This document shows positions 24,276-36,600 of a stretch of 64,000 bases of DNA, one piece after another (within the stretch, counting starts at the first letter, position 1; the number at the start of each line of letters is the position of its first letter). Origin of the DNA: Phoebastria nigripes (Eukaryota; Chordata; Aves; Procellariiformes; Diomedeidae); assembly GCA_035582835.1 (NCBI GenBank), contig JAYKAV010002662.1, positions 3,111,992 through 3,175,991 of the forward strand, given 5' to 3'. The translations under genes were made by a program, and so were the position numbers. Under the pieces are notes generated by a model. That model did not search any database and was not told where the DNA came from. It was given only the letters and a program-made list of their open reading frames with translations.

Positions 24276-24608
24276 GTAATTGAGAATGGGTCCTCAACAA
24301 TGCTAAGTCTACAATGGGAAGTGTCACACTTCGCTATTTCTGCTATGGGTGCCTTTTCACATCTGTGACCTGGACACTTCTGCTCTTTGTTTATTTCAAC
24401 TTCAGTGAAGAGAACCAATCCTTCAAGAATGTGCCCGTCAAGGGGCTGGAACCTCAGAGGCCATTTCCAAAAAAATTCTACCCCCGTTTTACACGGGGGC
24501 CTGTTCATATACCTGAATTGCAACAGAAAGAGAATAAGATAGGAAATCCTCTTGGAAATCATGTCCAGGACCCAGTTAAGGGGGAGGTAGAATTCTCTCC
24601 TGAAATGG
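24276..24608 (+). CDS. GALNT11: GALNT11 exon 2 (38 nt of leader, residues 1-98 plus 1 nt)
   Basis: The acceptor is CTCTCTTTCAG ending at 24275; the donor GTAAGT starts at 24609. The start codon at 24314 has A at -3 and G at +4, a strong vertebrate context. It encodes the short cytoplasmic tail, the membrane anchor (about residues 7-28, with YFCYGCLF and LLLFVYF) and the stem. NFS at residues 29-31 is a possible N-glycosylation sequon but lies very close to the membrane. Residue 99 (Gly) is split across the junction. Confidence 0.95.
24286..24306 (+). CDS. Upstream ORF 1 in the GALNT11 leader (MGPQQC)
   Basis: A six-codon ORF with a stop (TAA at 24304-24306), lying wholly within the exon 2 leader 7 nt before the main start codon. 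Its ATG has A at -3 and G at +4, as good a context as the main start. If translated it would lower GALNT11 translation unless ribosomes reinitiate. No peptide function is suggested. Confidence 0.4.
   Translation: MGPQQC
24300..24368 (+). CDS. Upstream ORF 2 overlapping the GALNT11 start out of frame
   Basis: The ATG at 24300-24302 (A at -3, C at +4) opens a 22-codon frame that ends in TGA at 24366-24368, past the main start and in another frame. Ribosomes that start here could not reinitiate at 24314. It is an ordinary feature of many leaders; whether it is used is not known. Confidence 0.3.
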   Translation: MLSLQWEVSHFAISAMGAFSHL

Positions 24609-27600
24609 GTAAGTGGTTTTCAGTGCTGGTGATAAAATTATTAAAACAGTAGAAGAAATGAGATATTAAGGTTGGTTGGTTTGTTTGTTTTTTAAAGGAT
24701 TGCAGGGAAAATTGTGTAATGAAGTAGTTTTGTTTGTTAAAATGCAGGTGGTACTAGTGGCTCTCTTCATTAGGTGTTACTTGAAATTTATTCAATTGTG
24801 TTTAATCCAAAATATACTATTCCTAACATTTACAGCTGCGTTGTGTAAGTGCTAATGAGGAGGACTGGATTACAGCAAGGTGTCTACCCTTGATGTAGTT
24901 CTTGCTTTTGGAAGGTTCAGTGTTTTGTATCTTATTCCTATGTTGACTGTGCTCAAATACATGAACTTTTATTAGCCTTAGAGAAACTCTACTCTTATGC
25001 AGTAATTAAAAATAGCTTGATAACAATACACAATGAAGAGGACCCATTGATTTGGAGAATGTCCTTGGAGTATGAAATCATCTACAAAAAATGGTGTGGG
25101 ACAAATTACAATGAAAGATTTATTGAGATGACAGTGGTTAGGGCCAAATCCTGCTTACTTTGCACCAACAAATGTCTGTGTGTTTCATTGGAGCATATTT
25201 CATCAATGAGATGATTTGGGTTTGTCTTCCAAACTTGCCTTCCAAAATAAAATGCTTTGTATATTTAACTGCTTGTATATTTAACTGCTTACAGCTCAGT
25301 GTTCGCTGTTGTGTTCAGATATGCAAACTGAGGCATGTCGCATACCGGCCTGCAAACTTGCTTTAAGTCTGGAGGCAGATGTTGAGTGTTGTGGTATCAG
25401 TGTCTGCTGCTTTGGGAATTATGGCATAGTACCCTTTGTAGCCAGGAGTTTAATACTCATATCTGATTGAAGTCCTCTGTCATTACTTTGGATGAATGCT
25501 GGGTCACCAGCTTCAAGAGTTCACAGAACTTTACCAAACTTCAGTTTCCGAGTTGGTCATTAGACCTCTGTGAATATGTAGGAAAAATGCCAATTCAGGT
25601 TGCCCTGTGGCATTACAAATGTTTATCAGTTCACTGCAAAAAGCATGAGAGCCAAGTGAGGTGAAGGCCAGTCCAGAGGTGGCCATTTCTTTCCAACTAT
25701 TCAGTACTGGCCAGGAAAGAAATTGGACCTTTTTAACTGAGAAGTCCCTTGATCTTCAAACCAAGTGACTGGTTTGGTTGGTGAAAGCCAAGGGGCATTA
25801 TAGTGCCAGGATAAATTCTACATGAATCATCAGGAGACAGCTGGCGCTCTATTAGCATTAGATCAGGTGCTACAGGAAAGGGCTTCCTGTCTATCTAGGG
25901 TAGGACAGTGATAAACACACAAAGCAAAAAAAAAAAAAAAAGAAAAAAAAAAAAAAGAAAAGAAGTTTGGCATATGATAGCGAAAACCAAACTGTCATCT
26001 GGTAGGAAAATCTATCTTTTCTTTTTTATTAATCTGGGAGAGCCACATAACACTGCTGAAGTAAAGCCTAAACTGATGTTTCGATTGCAAAGCCCTTATT
26101 TTCCAAGGGCTTTTATCTGCTGTTTGGACTGAAATTGTTCAGGCCTTTTGCATGCATTTTGGATATTGTTCTTCATGAGAATTGTTTTAAAAACATTAGC
26201 ATTCCTTCTTGTCTATATTCAGAAGATCAGAAAAAAGTAGTTAGTGGTTGGTTATGGACGGATTGTAGAATGCAACATTTGGTATGTGGTTCTTAAGCTC
26301 GTGCTTTGTATAAAGACAATGTTTTAAGTTGGCCCAGTGGCACAGTGTTACTGCGACGCTTAGTATTCAAGAGAGATTGAGCTGGGTGTCTGAACTGACA
26401 AGCCGGAAACCTTACTTTGGAAATGCATGTGGTTCAAAGGAAGACTGACTTACTGCTTTAGACCACTCGTGCCGGAAGAGTGGCACTGCCACTGTGAACA
26501 GACCTCATTCCTGTCCCCGTGATGCAACTTATCCACAGTGGGAGCAGTCATCCATGAGCATGATAGTGTCAGTCACCACAAGACACACTATGTGGGTGTA
26601 TCCCACGTCTCTTCCAGATATCACTACCCAGCACTTCTAGCTTGGTCCTGCACAAATGTCAAGGCATCTACTCTTGAGGTGTTTGATAGTGCAGCTGCAT
26701 TGCCATTGCTGTACTCAAGACTAAAAGTGACAGGGTGGGAAATGTAAACGGTGGGAATGTGAATGCACAGAATTCCCTCTAGAAGGTCATCTTATACCTA
26801 TAGGTAGACCTCATTGTTGAAACACAACTGGTAGTGACACAGCCATGCTCTGAAGGCCAACCAGGACTACTTGTTTGAAAAGGAGGAAAGCTTCAAAACT
26901 TTTTTAATGACCTTTTCTTCTGTTCTGTTTTTTAACCCATCTCATTTTTTCTGGGCTTGAGCTCAGCTGGTGTTTACATAGCTGTTGAAAACTGGAGAAC
27001 ACGAGGTATGAAGAGAGGCTGAGAGGATTGGGTTTATTCTGCCTTAGAGAGAAGGCTAAGGGGTGAGATTTTATTGCTGTCAACAGCAACTTAATGGGAG
27101 ACTGTAGGGAACACGGAGCCAGACTCTTTTCAGAGGTGCATGGGCTTATGATAAGAAATTAAAACAAGGAGGAGATTTCTATTAGATAAGAGGAAAAACA
27201 TTTTCAGTGCAACGGTGGTCAAATACTTGAACAGGGACATGAAGAGGTTGTAGAATCTCCATCCTTGGAGATACTGGAGGCTTTCAAAACTTAACTGGAC
27301 AAGTTCTGAGCAACCTGATCTAGTTGGACCTGCTTTGAGCAGGGGATTAGACCAGATGTCCCTTCCAACCTAAATTAGTCTATGATTCTATGAAACACAT
27401 TATCCTGGATGTATGGTAGCATGTGAATGAGGAACCCCCTTGTTAATTATTTTCTGCAGATTTTGAACCATATGGAGATGATGAGCAGGGTGGAAGGAGA
27501 TAAATTACATGATCCTTGCTCACTACTTCTACTAAAATTTCAGTGAAATTGCCTCTGAAGCTTGATAATAGCTGGAGAGGACAAATGCATCTCATTCTGT

Positions 27601-30600
27601 GCAGCCAGCAGAACAGAGACGTCTGTTCTCTGACTCAAAAGTCATTGCTCTGCTACCTGGATTGTTGCAGAAGTGGCTAGCAGACACGGGTGGTCACTAC
27701 CACTTCCCTCCTCTCCCTCCTTTTTTTCTGTAGAAGAGTTGAGTGAAGCACCAGAATATTTTATTTCTATTCACACTGAGTATATGCCTCAGTGAGAGAG
27801 AAGCCCATGGCACTGAGTTAAGGCAGGCAGGATGGCATTGAGGATTTCAACCTTGGCCTCTAGCAGTGTACTTATACCAGCAATTGCTGCCTCTGCGATG
27901 CTCAGCAATAGTTGATGCTTCTGCTAAAATAATCAATAGAGAAACAGCTAGCTCTGTTGCTATTTTACTTGCTGTCAAAGTCCCAGGTGATATAAACAAG
28001 AAGTTTACAGTTTTTTCATAGCTATTTTTATGTTACTCCAGACTTGAGAAAACTGCATGAAATTGGAGCTGCTATTGTGAGGGTTTTTCTACCATTGTAA
28101 ATGTATTTTCTCTCTCAAAAATCCCATTACAGACCCTTCATCTGTATGGATAGGTGCTGATGCATTGTGTGCCAAAGTCTATCCTCTGTTGCTTGTTTGA
28201 TGTTGGTTTTTAGGTGGTGCTAAGAATTAGAGGCCATTTAAGTGAAGGGAGTGTGTCTGGTAAGGCAATAAACACAATGGAGCCATCGGTCTTTGGAGAA
28301 TGAATCCATTTTATTATAGCTGCAAGGGCTATTCATAAGTACTACCTATTTGTGAGGGGTAACAAAAATAGTTGCACAAAAATACACTTTGCAAAACCAG
28401 AGGGATTTTTGAAGAACATAATGGGTTTTAGGGGAGGTTAAAGCATATGTTTCAATCCTTGATTTTTTCCAAAGGATATTTTTGTTAACCGTTAACTGAT
28501 CTTGGCATGGTTTTTTTGCAGGAATGATTTTTAATGAAGAAGATCAGGAAGTGAGAGACTTGGGCTATCAGAAGCATGCTTTCAATATGCTTATCAGTAA
28601 TCGTCTGGGATACCACAGGGAGGTGCCTGATACAAGAGATGCAAAGTATGTACTAATTTTTGGAGAGAACATGGTATAATTTCATGTGCTCAAGGACTTG
28701 TTACTCACGTTATACCTGATGTAGAATTTAACATTTTTGGTATTACATTTCTGTTAGATACTCTTTCAGCCTCCTGTGTTGCTGAAGGCAGATTTTCAGC
28801 TATTTAAACAGGAGTGCTTGAGGTTAGGATTTTTATTCTTTGGTCTCTTCTGTCTTTTTTGACTGAATATTGTTTCTGGAGATCTAATTTTTTGCCAGCT
28901 GGAAAAGGTATGTGATAGGTAAAGCCCCATAGAAACCAGGCTCCATGAAAAAAGAAAGACTGCTACTCCCTGAAAGCAAAGTTTTCTCCTGATTATTAAT
29001 TCACTTTAAGAATGCTTAATGAAGAACCAGATTGGATATACACCTATTCAAACTTTTATCATATTGATTTAATTTTTGTGAGTAGTAGGATTGGCAGACA
29101 GCTATTTTGATAGAAACAAGATTCCGAAAAGAATACTTTAAATAAAAGTCAATGTAGAAAAGACCTAGGAATCAAACTTTCTTTCCAGCAATACTAAGAT
29201 TACATGTCCTATGTCTCTTTCATCTTGCTAGCTGTGTACTCAGTTACTTAAAGCATGCTACAATATTTTTATTTTTTGAAGCTTCATTTTGAGATACTGA
29301 GTACTGTAACTACCAGAAGAGATGCTATAATTCTGTTTGGTACCTTTGAAAGATGGATATTAAATGTTCCAGTGCCCAAGTTAATGAGAGACTTTCACCT
29401 TTAGTACTATTTCACATTTGTTGTAAGCCTACAGAGGATAAGATAGAAGAATGACTGATGACAAAGGCTCTCTGTTTCTCAGTTGAAGTCCTTGCTTGGT
29501 ATCTGGATTGCACTGCTCTGAATACTTTCTATTAAAAAGCAGATTTTTTTCTATAATCTGTCTGATGCATACGGGGGAAAAAAGCCACCACTGTAACAAC
29601 AACAAAAAAACCCAGCATTGAATTGAAAAATAAATAAACCTGCATCTGTTTTTTCTAGTGGTTTCTCTGGTGTGGGTAAACGTAATGAATTGTACTTGCT
29701 GAAATGTCTCTCCCAAGAGCTAAGTTCATTCCAAGTCAATGAGGACTTTTCTTGTATACTTCTGGGTTTTCATTTATAGTTTCTTATTTTTATTGGATTC
29801 CCTCATGCCTGGCATCTTCAAATGGCATTAATCTGTGATACTGTGCCCTATTAGAAGTACGAACAAAATCTGAAAATAAGGAGAAAGAAAGAATGATCTT
29901 CTGCTTTGAGTGGGATTCAGCTTGCAGATTAAGATGGTTAAATGTAGATAGCTGCATGTTAGTCAGTTGTCTCTGCTTTTATTATAACTAGCAGAGATCC
30001 AGTCAATGCAGTTAATGGAGCATGCAGAGTTCTTCAGCTGACAAAATGCACTTGTCAGCCTTAGGGTGAGCTGAACACTATCTATACTCCACTGACAGCA
30101 GTGCCTAGACTTAAGTATCTTAATCTGCAGGCTGAATCCCAACCTTGGTTGTCTAAATAGGTATTTAGCACCATTGGAGGTATTCTGGGATATCCAACCT
30201 AGTCTCCAGCAGCTGGCCAATAAAGTTGTGGGTTTTTTGTAGGCCTCATATGATATTTGCCATTCCTGTACATGTCTGAGCTACCCGAGGATACTAGACA
30301 GTGTTTTGACAGCCGAAACAACAAGCCCTTAGTGTTTTCTCTTGTTTATGTCTTGAGGATCTGTGATTCTCACTCCCACCGCAATCCATCATAATCCTCT
30401 GTTTTCTAAGAAGTAGCAATGTTAATTATAAGTCTGTATTATGTGGAGAGTAACTTACTATGCTGAGCCCTACTATAGATGTTTTACGCCTGGGCTCTTT
30501 ATGTTCAAGTTAGGGGTTCTTCCTATGCATTTAATGTTTGCTTGTTATTTATGAAGTTTCACTAGTGACCTAGCCCTATGGAAATCCCACTGAAAATAAA

Positions 30601-33600
30601 GTGATAACTACTATATTTCTGTTTGCAGATGTAGAGAGAAGTCCTACCCTTCTGATCTGCCGTCTGCCAGTGTTGTTATCTGTTTCTACAATGAAGCACT
30701 TTCTGCCCTGCTTCGCACAGTACATAGTGTCCTGGATCGCACTCCTGCACACCTTCTTCATGAAATTATTTTGGTGGATGACAACAGTGAATTGGGTGAG
30801 AGAATGTTTCAGTAATATTTTAGTCAGTGCTCACACTTCTTGACCTTCCTGTCTCTTTGTGTACTTTATTGACTGGTCAAAATAAAAACATGGAAGCCAT
30901 GATGCAAGACCAATTTGTACTGCAGTCCATCTCCAAAAAGTGCCAGCCAGTACAGATGCATGATGTTCTGAGAAGCCCAAGATGACATCCACTTTGACAC
31001 TAGTGCCATTTTGCTGGTGAGCTTTCATAGAATCATTAAGGTTGGAAAAGACCTCTAAGATCATCGAGTCCAACCGTCAACCCAACACCACCATGCCCAC
31101 TAAACCATATTGTATCATACAGACTTGAACATTCAAAAACAGGTTTTGAAGCTAATAATGAGGAGTGTATCTTTGCGGAGGGGGTGATAAAGCAGTTGTT
31201 TATAGTTTAGCTGTTTTTAACAGTACCTTGCTCGGGCTGCTCTGGTGCTCAGAGCAGATTACACTGATATTTCCGTAAACTTTGTGGGCCGATACTAACT
31301 GTGAATGCAGCTGAAAGGAATTGAATGCACATAGTCTCAGCTGCGGTCTTGCAAATAAGTTGATGTGGCACTATGGAAACAGTGCGTCAGTTTTTTTGTA
31401 CTTGCTCAGCATTTCAGACTGGTGGCGTGCTGGGATCGGAGCTCAGCCTTTGCTGGGAGGGCTCTGCGTGGCTCTCGCACAGCCTCTTGCGGCCACCCTA
31501 GGAGTAGCTGTCCCTGGCTCTTGGTGGAGCAGCCTCTACTCCCTCAGTCTGGGAGGGGCCCTAGAGGGGTAGAACTTGCAGAATTGCTTTACTGTTGTTG
31601 AAAGATTGATGCTTCGGCATTTTTCTCTCGAATGATGGACAAGCCAAAGACAGACATGCAATTCAAGCGTTTTGGCACTTCAAAAGCAAAATGCCTGTTG
31701 AGGAATGTGTTAGTGTAGCAGTACTTGCAAGCAGGACTGTGCAAGTTCCCTGCTTGCTTCTGTACAAGTCCACAATTTTTTGCATTTTAAATTATTTTTA
31801 GTTTATATTCTTTTTATATAATTAGCTCCCTTGGTCTCATCATTTGGTTTCTGGGTTAAGGTCTCACTTGCTCTAAGAGACTGATTAGATATGTACAATG
31901 TAGAATGAAATTCTCTTGTTATGCAGCTAGTTTATTTCTCTGAGGTCAAACCAAATGTTAAGATACAGGAGAGAACAAAGATCAAACAGTCTGTCCCTTG
32001 CTGATAAGAATGCGTAATATTTAAAACCTTGTTTTGTTTTTTGTGTTTTGGAAGCAATACACACTCTTTGCTATGAAGTCTCTTGTGCAATTTGTTGTTT
32101 TAAAGTTTCGTGACCTTTGTATTCAGAACTAAGCTTACTTCAAAACTCAGTCTTTTGAATACGGTAATACATTTGGTTGATTAATGCCTGTCTTTAGGCA
32201 GTAATACCATCACTCTTCTGGTCTGTTGCTAATTCGAAGGCCAAATTAGGTTCAAAACAGTCAAGTAGCTACTTCTGCCTTTCTGACTTCAAGTGAACAT
32301 GTTTTGAAGCTGAAGATGGGAGGAGATATTGTTTATACAGAGAATTACTGCTCTCAATGATGATGTTACTACCGATGTTTGCACTGCTGCTTAATTTTAA
32401 CAGATGGAATTTTACAGCTGAAGAAAAGCAAAGCTGGTTTAGTGACTGAGGAAATGAACAAAGACTTTGGCTGTGCCATGGATCTCATGTGAGCTTGGGC
32501 AAATTGCTTAATCACTATGCCTCTTTGATTTTTTTTTTTTTTTTTTTNAAAAATTCATTTTCCCTGCATTACATACTTCCTGAAGTGGTATCTTAGATTT
32601 CTTCAGCTTTAAATATAAGAGCTCTGCTGCATGTCAGTGCTGTTGTGCAAAGCTTGGGTCTTTGCATCTAGTTTGGCCTCAGAATGCTTCTTACACTCAA
32701 TCATCAACAGTCTTACTAGCTAAGCAGGCATTTTCATGGCTCAGCTGAGCCCACTGTTATATTTTTCTTTCCCTTTGCTGCAAGGCAGGATTTCTTTTTC
32801 TAGTACAACATCTTTCTCCCTGATTTAGGCATTACCTGTTATGGAACAGTCTGCAGGATATGTTGAAGGCTGTTACTGGAGGCATTCTTCTATGCAGAAG
32901 AAGAGATTGAAGAACAGAAAAGGAGCAAGTTGTCTGCAACTCAGTACTTTGAAATAACACCCCTGACTCCCATCCAAAATTTCTCTTGTTTGGAGGAGCC
33001 TTTGTTACATAGATATGGAGCAAGATAATGGCTAAAGTAATTTTTGGAGACTGTCTACTGGCTAAAAGGGAGCAATTCTCTCCTTGGAGCAAAATTTCTC
33101 AGGCAGGCTGTATTGAAGCAATTTTTTGGATTATGTCAGAAGAAATCAGTCTTCCAGTGGACATGAAGCTGACACACAAAAACCCATCAACAACAAAAAC
33201 CCCCAAAGGTGTCTGAGACTAAACTGCCTATTGAGAATGGTCCATGATATGTTCAGTCCCAGGCAATGGCTGGGCACAGTTTCCAGCAGAATGCTAGTTT
33301 GTCTGGGTCAAAACTGTACTCTGAGAGCATGTTAGCCATTAGGTACTACTGGCTCTTACATTCTGCTGTGTGGGCCTGGTTTAGCTACCAGTATGGACAT
33401 GACCTCTTTTTTTTTTTTTTTTTCCTGTTGTTTTCAGAAGTTTGCACATGCCATTGTACATGCAAAACTATTTCCTCTTGTATTGTATGTCCTTTCATGC
33501 AGCCTTATCTGCCCTAAGTGCTGAGTTTGATAACTGACCTTTTCTGCTTTGTGCTAGCCCTCTGTTTTCTGCAGTTGTACACAGTCTTTCCCTTGCTATG

Positions 33601-36600
33601 ATACATCAGGTGAAGAATGATTCAAGCACTAGTTTATTTTTAGATTTGCAAATCCTTCTGTCCTGCTTATTTGGGTAGCATCCTAGAGATGACTTTATTT
33701 CATCAACTTTCTAGGAGACTTTCTCCAAAAAAATCTTTCCCATTGTCTCTGGCATATGATGTCACATTCAAGACCAGAGCAGAGGATTCCTGTGACCCCA
33801 ATGAATCCTGTCTGCATCTCTCCAGAGACTTTTCTTTGTCCTAGAATATTCTCTAGCACCATATTTGCTCTGTGGTACCTTCTCATTCTTGATCTACGAT
33901 GCCGCCTTGCAGTGCAAAGGCTGAGATCTTAACATTTGGAGTTGCTTCTGTGAATCTCCTTTTCAGTCTTCCTGCCTGAAAGTTCTTGTACTCCCTGAAG
34001 GTTACAGCTCTGGCTTCCACGTATATTCCTTTGGCATTTAATCTTGTTAACAGCAACTTTAATGTTTGAACTGACATTCATCAGAATAATAATATTTATT
34101 CCAGCGTATCCTCTGTTGAAAGTCTGTCTGCCTCTCTGTACCAAGGTTCTCTATGAAGTCTCAGCTGGCTTTTTGTTTTTCTTCCTCAATTTATATTCCT
34201 CTTTATTTCTCCATAAGCTTAATAACTTACGTTTTTCCATTACTTCAGTATTCATGTGTCCATCTTCTCTTCAGTGGTCCTGCTTTAATGTTAGAAATCA
34301 CTGTCCTTGGGTGAAAAAAGTATTGTTACTCTTAAAATCGCCGTTGATGTTAGTTAAGTTACAGTAGTGCCTATAGACTTTAGTGAACTTTGCTCTTCTT
34401 CAAAAGCACATGCTTGCCAGCAGTGTCTTTGATCCTTTTGGATTTTAGGAAAGCAACCTCCTGTAAGCGAGTTGTAATTCTTTGTATCTGCTATTGTATC
34501 AGGTAAGCAGGTACAGATAATGAAAGGTGTCTTCATGCTTCTTTTTAAAGGTGTCAGTGTTTATTTTACTATATGGAACATAGTAATTTAAATCACTTGC
34601 CTGTGTGAAAGGGCTTTTGTTACTTCTGCTGCAAATGACAGTCACCATGAGAAGAATTTGGAAATGCTATTTCTTTGTACAGCGCCTTTTTTTTTTTTTT
34701 TTTAAGCAGCAGCAATTCCTATTAGCATAGAGTCTAATAGTTCCAGTTACCTTGAGTCATATTGTACTAAAGGCTTTACAAACAGAACAAAAAGATAACA
34801 ATCAGTCTATATTCAGGAAACAAAGGCTAACTATAAAACCTGAGACAGTGGCAGTGCATAAAAAGTTAGTTGGGAAAATATAAGGAAGTACTTATCAGCA
34901 GGAATGCGCGCTGTGGAAGGCCCAGTCATATGGTCCATCACCGTCTTCAATGCAGGGTATGTACCTGCTTTGTCCATGTGGGTTTTCACAATGCGGCAGG
35001 AAAAAGTGAAGCAGTTCACAGGGAAACGTGAGCATAAAACAACAAAAAAGGCTACGGGAATTGGAGGGCAGGTGTAGGATGTGGGATGACTGACTGTCCT
35101 TTTGATACTCTTGGTTTGAAGCTATGCTGTATTGGGGTGGCTTTTTGATCAAGTTTTTGGCCCTTTTTGAGTTGAATGTCTTGGGGCTTTAAACAAAGCT
35201 TTCACAATTTCCATCCTGTTGTTGAACTTGTGTTTTCATTTTTTCAGCTGACCTGAAGAAAGACTTGGGTGAATATGTTAAAACTCAGCTTCCAAAAACC
35301 ACAAAATTGGTAAGAAATGAGAAGCGGGAAGGCTTGATTCGAGGAAGAATGATTGGAGCCTCTCATGCCACAGGTATACTTTCTTGTTTCTCTTTTCCTT
35401 GCATACTTTGACCACATGTTAATTGGGTGACTTCTCTTTCTGTAGTGAAGCTCTTTCAGATGTTGAATGTTTGACCTGTGATTGCTTTAGCCCACTCTGG
35501 GGGCTCTGCATGTCCTGCCACATTCTAAGCTACACCACTTAGAACAGGGGAAGAAAGATTTGGGATAATGCTATCTTAGGTGAAAGACATTTTAGCAATT
35601 GTTTCAGAATATCAGTGACTTTGAAATGAGTTAATTACATTGGTCTTTGGCTGTTATATTAACCTGTGTCACAACAGCTACACAAAGTGTCTTCAGCGAT
35701 ACCTGTATGATGATGATTGGAGACCTTAACTAACATTACCTGTGTATTTAAATGTTCACATCATACTGGTGACCATGATCTATATAAAGCTTTCTCCAGT
35801 ATTTCCTCATAGCTTCACTGAATTAGTCCTCACCTGAGGTTTTTCTGTTACTCACTTAATGAGGAGGAATCAAGGAGGACTTGGTACTTGCTTATGTGTA
35901 AATATAGAGTAGATGTAATAAATTCACTGTTTTTATAGTTTGCAATTAACTTTAGAAAATTTTTGCTGTGTAAGAGGGGAGAGATCTTTTTTTAAAGTCA
36001 CCCAAACAGTGACTTGGCAAATTTGGAGCCAAATTTAAGTGTTTCTTAAGCTTTGTCTGGACCATTGATTTCTTTCCTTTTTTTTTTTTCTTTTCTTTTC
36101 TTTTCTTCTTCCTATGTAAGTTTGCTTTCGATAAAATGAGTTCATGATTTAGACTGCATCAGTAAGATAGTGAAACAAAACTAGTATTTGACAAAATTTA
36201 GTGAGGCAGTGTAGAATTTTCCCTATTCCTGCCCGTAAAGAATGTTGTCTCTGGAACATATCCCCCTGTGCTGGATGTTGTGTTTGCAGAATGTTTTCTG
36301 CATGTTTCATATAAAAATTATTGCTCTAAAATGGCAATTTGCTTCCTTATAAGGTACACACTAATCTGGTTTCTAATTCACCCATCTAATTGTAATGTTT
36401 CTCATACAAGCTTTTCTGTTGTTGCAGTGAGTGTTAATTGGGATAAACTATGTTTGGTGCTTTATGTACACTGTGTGCCTTTTACCATAATATGCTTCCT
36501 GCTTAAATTCTTTGGCGTCTGAGAAAGTATGTGCTACTTTCTCAAATAATTTTGAGTGGCAGATAAGGTCTTTTAATTGGTGTTTACTCATTAGCATTGT

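Larger units (their letters stand above)
24609..28521 (+). other. GALNT11: GALNT11 intron 2
   Basis: Noncoding, 3.9 kb. It contains a 16-bp tandem duplication (25259-25290), an A-rich simple tract (25926-25960) and a sense CR1 (27002-27393). No gene is supported. Confidence 0.75.
30796..35247 (+). other. GALNT11: GALNT11 intron 4
   Basis: About 4.45 kb, noncoding. It contains an antisense CR1 tail (31026-31105), a MIR-like relic (32470-32530) and short T runs. The middle part (31400-31570) is locally GC-richer but shows no exon signals I can support. Confidence 0.7.

Noticed and set aside
26331..26400. CCCAGTGGCACAGTGTTACTGCGACG as a possible tRNA-derived repeat
   Set aside because: A single A-box-like stretch with no B box at the right distance.
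32352..32422. Possible C/D-box snoRNA (ATGATGA ... CTGA, about 65 nt apart)
   Set aside because: No terminal stem pairs the flanks and no C'/D' boxes are evident.
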